DNA of 64,000 nt from Taxillus chinensis (lineage: Eukaryota; Streptophyta; Magnoliopsida; Santalales; Loranthaceae): assembly GCA_023512835.1 (NCBI GenBank), contig CM042085.1:34010312-34074311 (forward strand), written 5' to 3'. The notes under the pieces are model-generated. The model was not told where the DNA came from, did not search any database, and was given only the letters and a program-made list of their open reading frames with translations. Within the stretch, counting starts at the first letter, position 1; every line of letters starts with the position of its first letter. Shown in pieces: positions 1 to 10,127 of the stretch. The translations under genes were made by a program, and so were the position numbers.

Positions 1-1796
1 GTATATGCGAGGCTTCAAGGAGAGGGCGAAGCTAGGAAAACCAATCCGGAGGATTAGAAACAGCATTCCAATCAACCAGATGGCCAGGATTAACGCCGGA
101 AAGAGAGATTCTAGGTGCCATTGCAGATTAGATTGGAAGGACAAGATGAAAGGTGAGGTCTTGACAGTGGAAGGAGCAACGAGAGGTTTAGGGATTTGAA
201 ATGAGCAATACTCGTGCTTCGCAGGAATGATCAGAACATATAAGACCGAGTCCGCAAATGTCAGCGGGCCTAGGAATGTGCGAGTAAGATAGGGACCCGC
301 GTGACATGCTGATGTCATTAGTCCTGATATCGATGCGCCTCCGAATGAAACGATGTCGTGGAGACCGCATGACCAAGTAAAGATAACAACTGGTTGCCAT
401 CCAGAGAAGTGTGTGTGCAACCCGAGATATGTATTTAATGAATCATCATTATTCCTCCTCAAAAGCATGCGACATATGAGTATACATGGATTGTCACAAT
501 TAAACAGTGTCAGGAGTCCGGAGGAGAGAGCCGACAATCATCCGGAGTAAATAATATTTGTGGAAGAGTATCCGGATGAATAATAGACCTTGTCCGTAGT
601 AAATAGAGTTCGGTGAGAGAGTAGAGTAGATTCCTTTGCAGTCAAAAAGTCGAAGAGAAGAGAAGTACCACAACACTTGAAATCCGAGACTATGGACTAG
701 ATTTATCGATACGGTTGCAAAGAAAATCTGAACCTGTAGCTAAATAAGGATAAACTGAAAATACAAAAGCTTAACAGGCAAGGATTAGTACGGATTAGAG
801 AAGATAATCAGTGAAAAACAACATAATCCGAACTAATGAGAAACAGAACTCATGCATGGCTAAGAATGTAGTAGACATATGCATGCTTGAAAATGATCAA
901 TATTACTGAATCAGGGCATATGTCAGACAGCAATACACAGGTTCATATAGGTCAACATAGCGAAACCGTCTTGCTGAACAACGTAGCTAAGATTAATTAG
1001 AGAGCATATGATTTGGCCACATTAGGATTCATGAGTGAAAAATGATAGAGCGAACACATGTCAAAAGAAGGCAGATGATTAGCTGATTAAAATGCATGGT
1101 TGAAGAAGGAAAATACATCCAAACATGCCGCTTTTCTGATTCAAAACAGCATGTCCAGTCAGATCCGGAAGTAAAAGTTTAGAGGATGGAGAATCTGAGA
1201 CATATTAGGGGTTCATTGCTGCTCCCCGTAGATCATTTAATCCTCTCAATGAAAAGCTCCCCCTCAGATAGACAGTCAGGAAAGAGGTCATGAGACATAT
1301 ACGGGGGGTATTACTGAATAATATATAAAGCATTTTCTCCCCCGTAGATTGTGCAATCCTCTCGGTTGACATTTCCGGATTGTAGAATTCAGCACTGTCT
1401 ATCTTTTTTTGGAAACTATACGTCAGAAGCTGACCAGACTGCGATTGAGTATTCATCCACCAGGCATTCCAAACTAACCCATTTCACTTCTTCAACTATG
1501 CATGTTAATAGAGTAATCTAAATGAACATGCTTTTGTCACGTGGTGATTAATGGAAGTTAAGATCATGAACCCGAAAGAGGTGAGTCATATAAACTGTAA
1601 TTATGTTAGCTTAAACGACTTCAGTCGGGAAACGCAAGCATCCTCCCAATATGAGGTTGAGATTAATGTCAGAAGCATGAAGCCGTTAAACAGTAAGTAT
1701 GATCAGCAATACAGTCAGTAAGTCTCTACTACTTTCAGTAAACGTACAATGCATGTTATGAGAGTAAATATACTATTCGGTAATGCAAATGTGAAG
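1..1796 (-). other. A1 3' non-coding region with repeated polypurine tracts
   Basis: No gene is supported here. From about 678 to 1796 it is alignable by eye with the equivalent region of A3 (46982-48131), including two pyrimidine-rich blocks near 1222 and 1337 that read as polypurine tracts on the element's strand. Each is followed by a short hairpin (1231-1242 and 1347-1358) and then ctctc. The part from 1 to 677 has no partner in this window, because A3 is cut by a gypsy LTR at that point. The start of the family LTR (GGGTTTGATCCAACA on the plus strand) is not found here. Confidence 0.7.
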
Positions 1797-4700
1797 CTAT
1801 GCAGAGAAGTCAAGCATACCTAATCGGAAGAGTAGTTCAGAGAACCTCGCATCAGGTAGGGGCTTTGTAAGTATGTCTGCTAATTGATCTTCAGTAGCAA
1901 CATGTTCCAGTAAAATATGCTTTTTGAGAACATGATCGCGTATGAAGTGATACCTGACCTCAATGTGCTTCATCTTAGGATGCATGACAGGATTGTTGCT
2001 GATGGCAATTGCACTAGTGTTGTCACAGTAAAGTGGAATAGATGACATGTTGAAACCGTAGTCAGTAAGTTGACTTTGCATCCAAAGTAGTTGTGCGCAG
2101 CAACTTCCGGCAGCTATATATTCCGCCTCAGCGGTAGAGGTTGATACGGAATTCTGCTTCTTACTGAACCATGAGATCAATCTATTTCCTAGAAACTGAC
2201 ACGTACCGCTTGTGCTTTTTCTGTCGATGTGACATCCAGCGAAGTCAGCATCAGAGTATCCGGATAAGGTGAAGTTGGACTCCTTTGGGTACCGAGTCCC
2301 AAATTCATCGTTCCCTTGAGATACCTTAATATCCGTTTTACATGAAGCATATGTGACTCCTTGGGATTCGCCTGGTATCGTGCACAGATGCAGGTTGCAA
2401 ACATAATGTTTGGGCGACTTGCTGTAAGATACAGCAAGGATCCAATCATCCCTCTCGTAGTCGGTCACATTCTTCGATATGCCGTCCACATCCGGATCTA
2501 ACTTGGCACCGACAGGCATGGGAGTTTTGACGGGAGATGAACCTTCCATACCAAACTTCTTAATAAGATCGCGAGTGTACTTAGCCTGATTAATGAAGAT
2601 TCCTTCCTTTAATTGTTTAACTTCTATTCCAAGGAAGTAGGACAGTTCTCCCATCATGCTCATTTCAAACTTGCCTGTCATCAACTTAGCAAACTCTTCA
2701 CAAAGCTTCGGATTCGTTGATCCGAAAATGATATCATCCACGTATATTTGTACGATCAGAGTGTGTCCTTTCTCTTTTCGTAGAAATAGGGTGGTGTCTA
2801 TCTTCCCTTTTTGGAAGTTATGAGCAAGTAGGAATTCGACGGTGTGTCGTACCCAGGCTCTTGGAGCTTGCTTCAAACCATATAGAGCTTTCTGAAGTTT
2901 GTAGACAAGATGTCCTGCCTTAGGTTCAATGAAGCCGGGAGGTTGTTCAACATACACCTCCTCTTGAAGGTCTCCATTCAGGAATGCGCTCTTGACGTCC
3001 ATTTGATAAACTATGAAGTTTTCATATGAAGCATAAGCCAGAAACATTCGGATTGCCTCAAGTCTGGCTACCGGAGCAAAGGTTTCATCATAATCTATTC
3101 CTTCTTCTTGACGATATCCTTTGGCTACCAGTCTGGCTTTGTTCCGGATTACTATTCCATCCGTATCAAGCTTGTTCCGGAACACCCATTTAACGCCAAT
3201 GACTTGCTGAGACTTAGGCCTTGGTACTAAGGTCCACACATTATTTCTCTTAAACTGATTCAGCTCTTCTTGCATGGCTTCTATCCAATTCGAATCTTGA
3301 AGAGCTTCATCTACCACCTTTGGTTCTATTTGAGATAGAAAACATGAGTAAAGACTTATGTTGGAGGTGGCTGCTCTTGTTCTTACACCAACAGTAGGAT
3401 CACCAATCACTTGATCTGAGGGATGGTTTCGAGTCCATCTATAATTCGTGCATGTGTTGGATGATCTTGAACAATTTGAAGCTCTTCCAGATTGGGTGGT
3501 TCAGTTGTATCGGCTGGTTGAGCCTCGTCCGGACTAGATGTTTCCATATTGAGAGGTATGGTTGAACTAGATGGTTCTTCAACACTGTTTCTTCCAGTGT
3601 TAACTAGTCCGGACGGACTTGAAGGTGCTCCGGAATTTTGGGTATCCGTAGGAGTATATCCGGAGCTAAATGGTAGTCCGGAGTCAGAGTCATCCGTAGC
3701 ATTATCCATAAAATTTCGTTATGTTTCGCTGATGCCACGTGGTTGGTCAGGATGTGTAACAGGAACATTCATAAACTTCGAATAATCGACGTTGCTGTCC
3801 ATGACCTGCATATTAGAATTTGAAGAACCGACTTTTGACCAATCAAGATTAGCTTCATCAAAAGTCACATGGATAGATTCTTCAACTTTAAAAAGTTTTC
3901 TATTGAAGACCCGATAAGCCTTGCTATGCAGTGAGTACCCGACAAAAATCCCATCATCGGATTTTGGTTCAAATTTATTCCGGTTCTCTTTGCCATTTAT
4001 CAGTATATAGCAAGTACACCCAAAAGCTCTGAAATGTGAAATTGAAGGTTTTCGTCCTCTCCACATCTCATAGGGTGTTTTCATGGTAGATTTATTTATT
4101 AGAGTTCCGTTTCGAACATAGCAGGCAGTGGACACAGCTTCAGCCCATAGACTGAGAGGAAGCGTTGCCCCTGCTAACATGGATCTACCAGCTTCAACTA
4201 AAGTACGATTCTTGCGCTCAACTACCCCATTTTGTTGTGGGGTTCTGGGAGCAGAGAAGTCATGCTGTATGCCCTGTTCAGAACAATATGATCTCATTTC
4301 GAAAAATCAAATTCTCGTACCATGATCACTCCTGATGCATTTAATGCTCGGTCCTTGTGAGTTGCTTATCCAGTTGAAGAGATCTACTAGATGCTCAAAA
4401 GTTTGATCCTTTGATTTCAGGAACATCACCCATGTGTATCCTGGTGAAATCATCGATAACCACAAGGGTATATCTCACACCAGCTAGTGATGGAACTGAT
4501 ATAGGACCACAGAGGTCCATATGAAGAAGTTGTAGAGGAGCAGTTATTGAGTTAACTGATTTGCTCTTAAAGCTGTGTTTGGTCTGTTTGCCAAGTTGGC
4601 ATTCTCGACAGAGAGAGTCTCTGGAGAACTTGAGTTTGGGTAGACCAGTGACAAGATCAAGTGACGCTAATTTAGACAAAGTCTTAAAGTTTAAATGTGC

Positions 4701-5177
4701 GCATCGCTTATGCCATAGCCAACTATCTTCATCGATGCTTTCGTGAGGAAGCATACGGGTCGAAGAATTATTTCTTAAGACCACTGAGTATATGTCCCCA
4801 TCTCTTGATCCGGATAACTTAACATCTCTGGATAAGTTTTCTCTTACTGTACAGGTGTTGGAAAAAAGGGAAACAGTAAATCCTTTGTCACATAAATTAC
4901 TGACACTTAGCAAATTATGCTTTAAACCTTCAACTAGTGCAACTTTAGTGATTGATACACAGCCGTTAGTTAACGTGCCATACCCGACAGTCTTACCTTT
5001 GCTGTTGTCGCCATATGAAACGGATGGACCTTGTTTATCATTAACTTCTACAAGCAGAGTCTGATCACCCATCATATGTCCGGAGCATCCACTATCAAGG
5101 ATCCACTTGCTTTGATTGATCTTTAACTTCAAGTGATCCGGCAATGCATTCCAGAGATGCTCCTGAAAGACAACAGT
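1797..5177 (-). pseudogene. pol: A1 pol relic: protease, integrase, reverse transcriptase, RNase H
   Basis: Ty1/copia polyprotein, which matures proteins, integrates cDNA and reverse transcribes RNA. PR carries LDSGCSGHM (active DSG at 5096-5088). INT has the zinc motif from HKRCAHLN to CRECQLGK, the aspartate in HMDLCGP, SDHGT, and the glutamate in NGVVERKN. RT has YVDD at 2744-2733. RNase H has YSDADFAG and ends with [11 protein letters not shown] near 1860. Breaks: a frameshift near 4430 after VVIDDFTR, a stop and frameshift near 4310-4300 after SDHGT, and a frame change near 3407. A pair of compensating frameshifts near 2452 and 2300 puts about 150 bp out of frame inside a 537-codon open frame. 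The frame continues from gag across one stop codon (5180-5178). Confidence 0.9.
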
Positions 5178-7481
5178 TTACACTTTTGGTGCCCAAACTT
5201 GTTTCGGGCGGTTAGAGAGGGCAGCAGTATTGTCAACATTTACGGATTTGATTTTGCTAGGACTCTTAGCTTTCCAAGTTGACATTAACTTGTTAGTTCC
5301 AACTACTTCTTTTATTTGGGTTTTCTTTGGAGAGACACTCCTTTTAGATTTAGATTTTGTTTTGCTCGAAGAACCACTCTTATAAAACTGATCTTTATTG
5401 GATTGAAATTGATTACAAAGCCAGCTATCAGATAGACTCCAACATTTATAGTGATAATGACCCATTTCCCTACAGATGGAATAGACACTATAATGTGAAG
5501 TACAAACAGGGGATACAGGTCTCTTAGATTTTACAGACTTTCTACTCTGTTCCCTGTGGCCTAATCCATTGTGTTTGGGTGACGCGCTCTTGGCCCTAAA
5601 TGCGTCAGCCTTAGCCTTGTCTTTCTTTTTGGGTGCTACAGTTTTGGCTTTAACTGCAGCAGCCTTCCCTTCATCTTTAGTTACGGGTGCTACTGGTTCG
5701 GGAAGTGCAGTAACAGCCTCGACTCCACAGTCATAAACTATGGTGCCACCTGAAATGAAACCATCCAACGGTTTAGATGTACTAATAGGATATAAGTTGG
5801 TTAGTTTAGGAGTGAAATCCGAAGGACACTCAGTAGTTTGAGCTATGGAAGTTGATGGTTCGGAACCTAGGCCAGGTTTGACTCGGATGTCGTCAGGATC
5901 AGTCCTAAAGGTAGAGGCTATTTCGCCGGATTTTGGCCACTTACGATTTATTTCCTTTTCCTGTTCCAGTTCATTTTCGAGTCTTTTTACTATAACTTTT
6001 AGGCCTAAGAGATTGGTATTTAACAAATGATTTTCAGCTCTTAGATCGTGATACCAAACTTCTTTTCCTCTGAAGTCAGTGATGTCCTTTTCGAGTCTAT
6101 TAATAGTAAATTCAAGACGTTTATTCTGATTTTCCATATCTTTGTACATTTGAGTAATTATTAGTCTCTCATTCTTTTCATGATCACATGCAGTAGTAAG
6201 AGATTCTAATTTACTCAGGAGCTCAGAGATAGAAGGTACCTCAGTATTTGCCATGAGGCAGACGTTCGGCTTAGTGGTCGGCTCATCATCCGAGGATTCC
6301 TCCTCTTCTTCCGAGCCACTCATATATTTTGTCACGAGCGCCTTCCTCTTGCTCTTGCCGTTGTCCGAGGTGGAGCGGCGAGGAGTTACCTTGTCGGTTT
6401 TCTCGGCCACTTTTGATTTGGACCCGCATTCCTTGGCCCAGGTGACCGGTTTTCCCACAGTTGAAGCATTCCTGGGAACTGGACTCCGGTCGCTCCTTCC
6501 TTTGGAACGATGATGATGAGCGTCTTCTGAACCCTTTTCTGCTTTTCCGTAGGAATCGCTCAAAGGATTTGACAAGAAGGGCTATCTCCTCCTCCTCGTC
6601 AGAATCAGAATTCTCAGACACGTCCGTATCATCATTCCTTAGTATGTTTAGACATTCTGTAGCTTTGAGAGCTACCCCCTTTTCTTTCCGAGCTATTTTC
6701 TCATCCCTGTCAGAGTACTTAAACCTGACTTCGTGAGTCCGCAGCTCTCCATACAGTTCTTCAAGGGGAACATACTGCCAGTTTTTGTCTGATTACATCT
6801 GGAGTTGTTTGGAATAATAGCGATCCGGCAAGGAGCGAAAGAACTTGTCATTGATCTGGGATTGAAAATAGTGCTCATTGACAGTCTTCAGCTCAAGAAT
6901 GAGCTTGCCGAATCCCCGATAGATGCTTTCGAGTGATTCGCCCGGTTTATGATTAAAACTCTCAAAGTTCTGTCTGAGAGTGCAGATCACATTCTGCATT
7001 TGGGACTGACTCCCCTCATAGAGGATTGTCAGTTTGTCCCAAACGCTTTCTTTGTCGTGCGGCCTTAGACGTCCGTGAAAGCCTCGGAATCCAAAGACGA
7101 TGTAACATAAGCCAGAGCCTTTTCACTAGCACACTGCCAGGCTCTTTCATCGTTGGTAAGTTCAGCATCTGTCTTTGGCCTCCTAACTCCATTTTCTCCG
7201 ATAGTCATCGGAATTGGAATCTCCTGATGAAGACATGGCCACATAAGATGATCATGGCAAACCATAAACATCTTCATGCGAGCTTTCCACTGGGAGAAAA
7301 GCTCAGGTGTGAATTTGGGCGGTTTCGTTAAAGTAAAGCCAGAACTCCATGGTTGAGAAGCGGCGGCAGCAGCAGGTTGAGGTGGGTCGACATTTTCACT
7401 GCTGCTGCGATTCGGGATGGGCTCCTGTGCACCTCCGGAGTTAAGGCGAGTGTTGAACAGCATACTGCTCTCTTCGGCTAT
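5178..7481 (-). pseudogene. gag: A1 gag relic (UBN2/copia-type Gag, Sirevirus size)
   Basis: Structural Gag of a Sirevirus-like copia element. The N-terminal part has the copia Gag pattern (FSQWKARMKMFMVCHDHLMW). The middle is acidic and lysine-rich, then a zinc knuckle beginning CFNCGKTGH (about 6468-6442), then a long heptad-like segment (about 6220-5950), and a second knuckle-like motif near 5470 whose first Cys is Tyr. The ancestral start, ATGGCTGAAGA in A4, is ATA here (7481-7479). A CAA-to-TAA type stop lies at 7067-7065 and a stop after KQLQM near 6795. One extra C in the first knuckle shifts the frame near 6447. The last 465 codons (6575-5178) are open and end in WAPKV and TAA. Confidence 0.85.
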
Positions 7482-7529
7482 ATCTAAGATTGAAAGAGTG
7501 GGATCTCTACTTAGAACAAAATAGAACTT

Positions 7530-7541
7530 GCTCTGATACCA
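7530..7541 (-). other. A1 primer-binding site (tRNA-iMet complement)
   Basis: On the minus strand the sequence is TGGTATCAGAGC, the standard plant complement of the initiator methionine tRNA 3' end. Two bases (AG) separate it from the CA end of the LTR. Confidence 0.93.
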
Positions 7542-7543
7542 CT

Positions 7544-8652
7544 TGATGGTCCCTTGGAGCCTAAAGGGGGGGGGGGGTGAATAGGCTCTTATTAAAACTC
7601 TTTTCGTTCTCTCAAGACACAAACACTTATCTAGTTAAGTGATAGAATCACTGCGGAAGATAACCAGATAGTGGAAGTATTTTGTTTTATTATCACAAGA
7701 TAAATACAACAAAATAGAAGCAAGACTCTCTTACACTCTGTTTACAAATGAACTCACACACTAGCCAACTTCTATCTCCTAAAATGAAAACACTTGTGCA
7801 TATACAGAATTAGTCTATTCTTGACTGATGCATCTCATTTTTTAATGTATAAGTGTGAATATTTATATAAAACATTCCTAAGAGACAACCTTGGAACTTG
7901 TAGTTCCGGAATGTGTTCAGCACTAACTATCCCTCGGTAATCTCTCTGCCTTGACTGCTGCGGTTTGTGGAGCTCAAGATCTTGGGTTCGAAGAGTATAA
8001 GTGCGTTTGTGAGTTCCCAATTATAATTAAGGTTATGTCCACATATCCGGATGATCCACGTGTAAGATTCTTCAGGTTCTCAATAAATTCGTCTTACATT
8101 GGGACGCCACAAGCTGATAACTTTAAATGCGGTTGAGTTGAAGCAGTATCTTCTTGATCCGGTGTAATTTTCCTTACTCCGTAGCTAATGAAGCTCGGAA
8201 CCTTATTCCATGTCGGTGGTTGCTTACTCCGTATCTATTTAGTACTGGAATCCTTAGTCCGTGTCAGCGCTTCCTTACTCCGCATGTAAGTTCCATACTC
8301 CGTATGTAAGTTCCTTACTCCGTATGTAAGTTCCTTACTCCGGGCGAGTAAGATATCCGGATTCCTTACTCCGCATCTGGTTTCCTTACTCCGCACTTAT
8401 CCTTTAAGTTCTTAGTCCGTACGAATGTTCCTTATTCCGTATGTATTTGTGACTTGGTTATTTACCAAGTGTTTGACGACACTCACTCTTGTCCGGATTA
8501 GGATTATGTATCCTGTCCTTAGCTTTGCTCTCACGAGTGCATCTCTGGATTAGTAACATATCTTCTACAATGATCAAATAAATACAAAAGATCTCAGATC
8601 AAATTACATAAGGCTTTATCAGCATTATCCAAATTCTGGGTTTGATCCAACA
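7544..8652 (-). repeat. A1 5' LTR (family A)
   Basis: On the minus strand it runs TGTTGGATCAAACCC...GGGACCATCA, 1109 bp. Same ends as the A2 and A4 LTRs. It contains a guanine run at 7566-7577, the conserved tattcaccccc region of copia U5 seen in reverse. From about 8170 to 8450 it holds an array of the motif TTACTCCG with variants, including three tandem 20-bp units at 8281-8340. A TATA-like run (tttatataaaa, about 7861-7871) fits a promoter. It is shorter than the A2 and A4 LTRs (1339 and 1305 bp), mainly because of fewer array copies. Confidence 0.88.
8281..8340. repeat. Three tandem 20-bp units inside A1 LTR
   Basis: Three head-to-tail units of the form cgtatgtaagttccttactc, the first with two substitutions. 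They are the most regular part of the looser TTACTCCG array of the family A LTR. Confidence 0.9.
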
Positions 8653-8712
8653 GCATCCTTCCTGGTAAGCACAAACTTGTTGAATATCTTTTCAAACTTG
8701 GAAGCAACAACC

Positions 8713-8739
8713 TATATATATATATATATATATATATAT
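8713..8739. repeat. (TA)n microsatellite
   Basis: About 13 uninterrupted TA dinucleotides, close to the A1 insertion point in the CACTA fragment. Confidence 0.95.
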
Positions 8740-9309
8740 TGATCCGCATCAATTAAACTCACAAACATTATGAATTAATGAAAGAAAGAATTAATTAAGT
8801 AATTATAGAAGACCCAATTGAGATGAACAAAAAATACTGCAATCTATCCGTTGACTTTAATTTGTCCATAAATGAGTGAGAAAAACCATGCTTGGTTGAC
8901 ATTTGTTGGTGCAGACAAAGAATTAAGTAAAAGAAGACAATGTACCACGTGATGTAATAAGAAACAAGAACTAGCTACGAGTAACAAACAAAACAACCTA
9001 TAAAGGTGGTTCAAAATCCAATAACCATAGGCATTAGGCAAAACAAAAGACGGTAAAATCATACCTTCCTTTCGTTTCGTACACGCCGCTGTCGCTACCA
9101 TGTTTGGCCCTATGAATGTTCTTCACTTCTATTGGGAATAGAAAGTTAGGGAATTTCCTCTTCATCCACCCACATACACACACGCACACACAAATTTCCA
9201 TTAATCATCTCATTCAAATAACAAAACTCTAAACAAAATGACAAAAAAAAATAGAGGATGAGGCCAACACATATCCGCTGGAGGATGGTATGAATAGGAC
9301 GAAGAAGTG

Positions 9310-9640
9310 GTCGTAAAGGACGATGAAGATGAGCATGGACGGAAGATCCCGCCGAGAGCTGCCTGTGAAGCACCTTGACCCGCAACCGCTGCTGAAAGCA
9401 AGAAGAGACCGCATGGGGAGATCGGCCTCTGGGCATCAGCTTGCGTGGAGGGGGGACGAAGCTCGGATACTAGAGCCGTCGCGCGCCGCAGCACACTCCA
9501 CGGGGAGGCGCACAGGCAGATCGTCTTCACGCAGCGAGGGCCACCGTCGGAGACCAGCAACTCGACCCGCAGACACCAGCGCCCCGAAGCGTCCCTATCT
9601 CGTAGCAGCCACAAAGGGAACACCCTACTGAACCCTAAAA
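9310..9640 (-). other. GC-rich block in CACTA fragment, possible captured exon
   Basis: A GC-rich segment within AT-rich DNA. On the minus strand an open frame of 151 codons (9665-9210) crosses it. A ttttttgcag splice-acceptor-like run precedes it near 9690. The translation is low in complexity at its C-terminus and I recognise no domain. CACTA elements are known to pick up host gene fragments, which would explain the composition, but that is inference. Confidence 0.3.
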
Positions 9641-10090
9641 TGCCTACTCGACTAGATGAAGACACGCCACGCGGGATAGATCTGCAAAAAATGGAGAAGG
9701 TAGTAAGGTATAAAAGCGTTGACCAATACGAATAACCAATTGAGGGAACTCAATCGATTGCGCAGAGGCAAGCTTCTATCAATCGGGTTAGCCGCGGCTG
9801 TGGAAGAATAAGATCTCCTTGTAATCGCCAATATTTCGCCAGAGCTAATAACCGTAGTAGTGTATATGGAGTATGAGTGAAAGTTTTTATTTTTTATTTT
9901 AGAATTATTGGAGATGGTGGCAATGAGCGGTAGCATTAAGTTTCATCAAAATATGTGCGGGATAGTGGGCGGTAATACAAGTTTCATCAAAATATGGCGC
10001 ACAAGGTTGGCGCCGTGTTTTTTCTTCTAAATACATAGTTATCGTAACACTTTTTTAATACTGTTATTATTTAATGTTATGGTAGGCTTG

Positions 10091-10103
10091 ATTTCTTGTA
10101 GTG
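10091..10103 (-). repeat. CACTA terminal inverted repeat (right end)
   Basis: Sequence atttcttgtagtg; on the minus strand CACTACAAGAAAT. The following three bases are act, the expected length of a CACTA target duplication; the left copy is outside the window. Confidence 0.75.
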
Positions 10104-10127
10104 ACTGTTGGAATGATAAATTAAAAA

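Larger units (their letters stand above)
1..8652 (-). mobile_element. Copia element A1 (Sirevirus-like, family A), 3' end outside window
   Basis: Read on the minus strand the order is 5' LTR (8652-7544), PBS (7541-7530), gag (7481-5178), pol with PR-INT-RT-RNaseH (5177-1797), then a long 3' non-coding region with repeated polypurine tracts. The large gag with two CCHC-type motifs and a coiled coil, and the long pol-to-LTR spacer with several polypurine tracts, fit the Sirevirus lineage of Ty1/copia. The 3' LTR is not seen down to position 1 and should lie to the left. All reading frames are damaged. The base right of the 5' LTR belongs to CACTA-like DNA, so A1 probably inserted into that element. 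Confidence 0.9.
8653..10103. mobile_element. CACTA (EnSpm-type) transposon fragment
   Basis: The right end reads atttcttgtagtg (10091-10103), the reverse complement of CACTACAAGAAAT, the usual CACTA terminus. Two imperfect direct copies of a subterminal repeat with the core agtttcatcaaaatatg lie at about 9928-9960 and 9969-9999. Immediately right of the terminus, family A pol 3' sequence resumes (homologous to A3 at 48109), so the element interrupts A2. The left end with CACTACA is not in the window because A1 begins at 8652. I see no transposase motif. A GC-rich block at about 9310-9640 differs from its AT-rich surroundings and may be captured host sequence. Confidence 0.7.

Noticed and set aside
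1205..1456. 83-codon minus-strand frame in the A1 3' region.
   Set aside because: Spans the polypurine tracts and is not kept in A3.
7530..7541. Initiator tRNA-Met-like sequence, also at 15803, 31485, 42588, 45055, 53776.
   Set aside because: Only 12 bases next to LTR ends; these are primer-binding sites, not tRNA genes.
9210..9665. 151-codon minus-strand frame as a host gene.
   Set aside because: No recognisable domain, low-complexity end, embedded in a CACTA fragment; kept only as a possible captured fragment.
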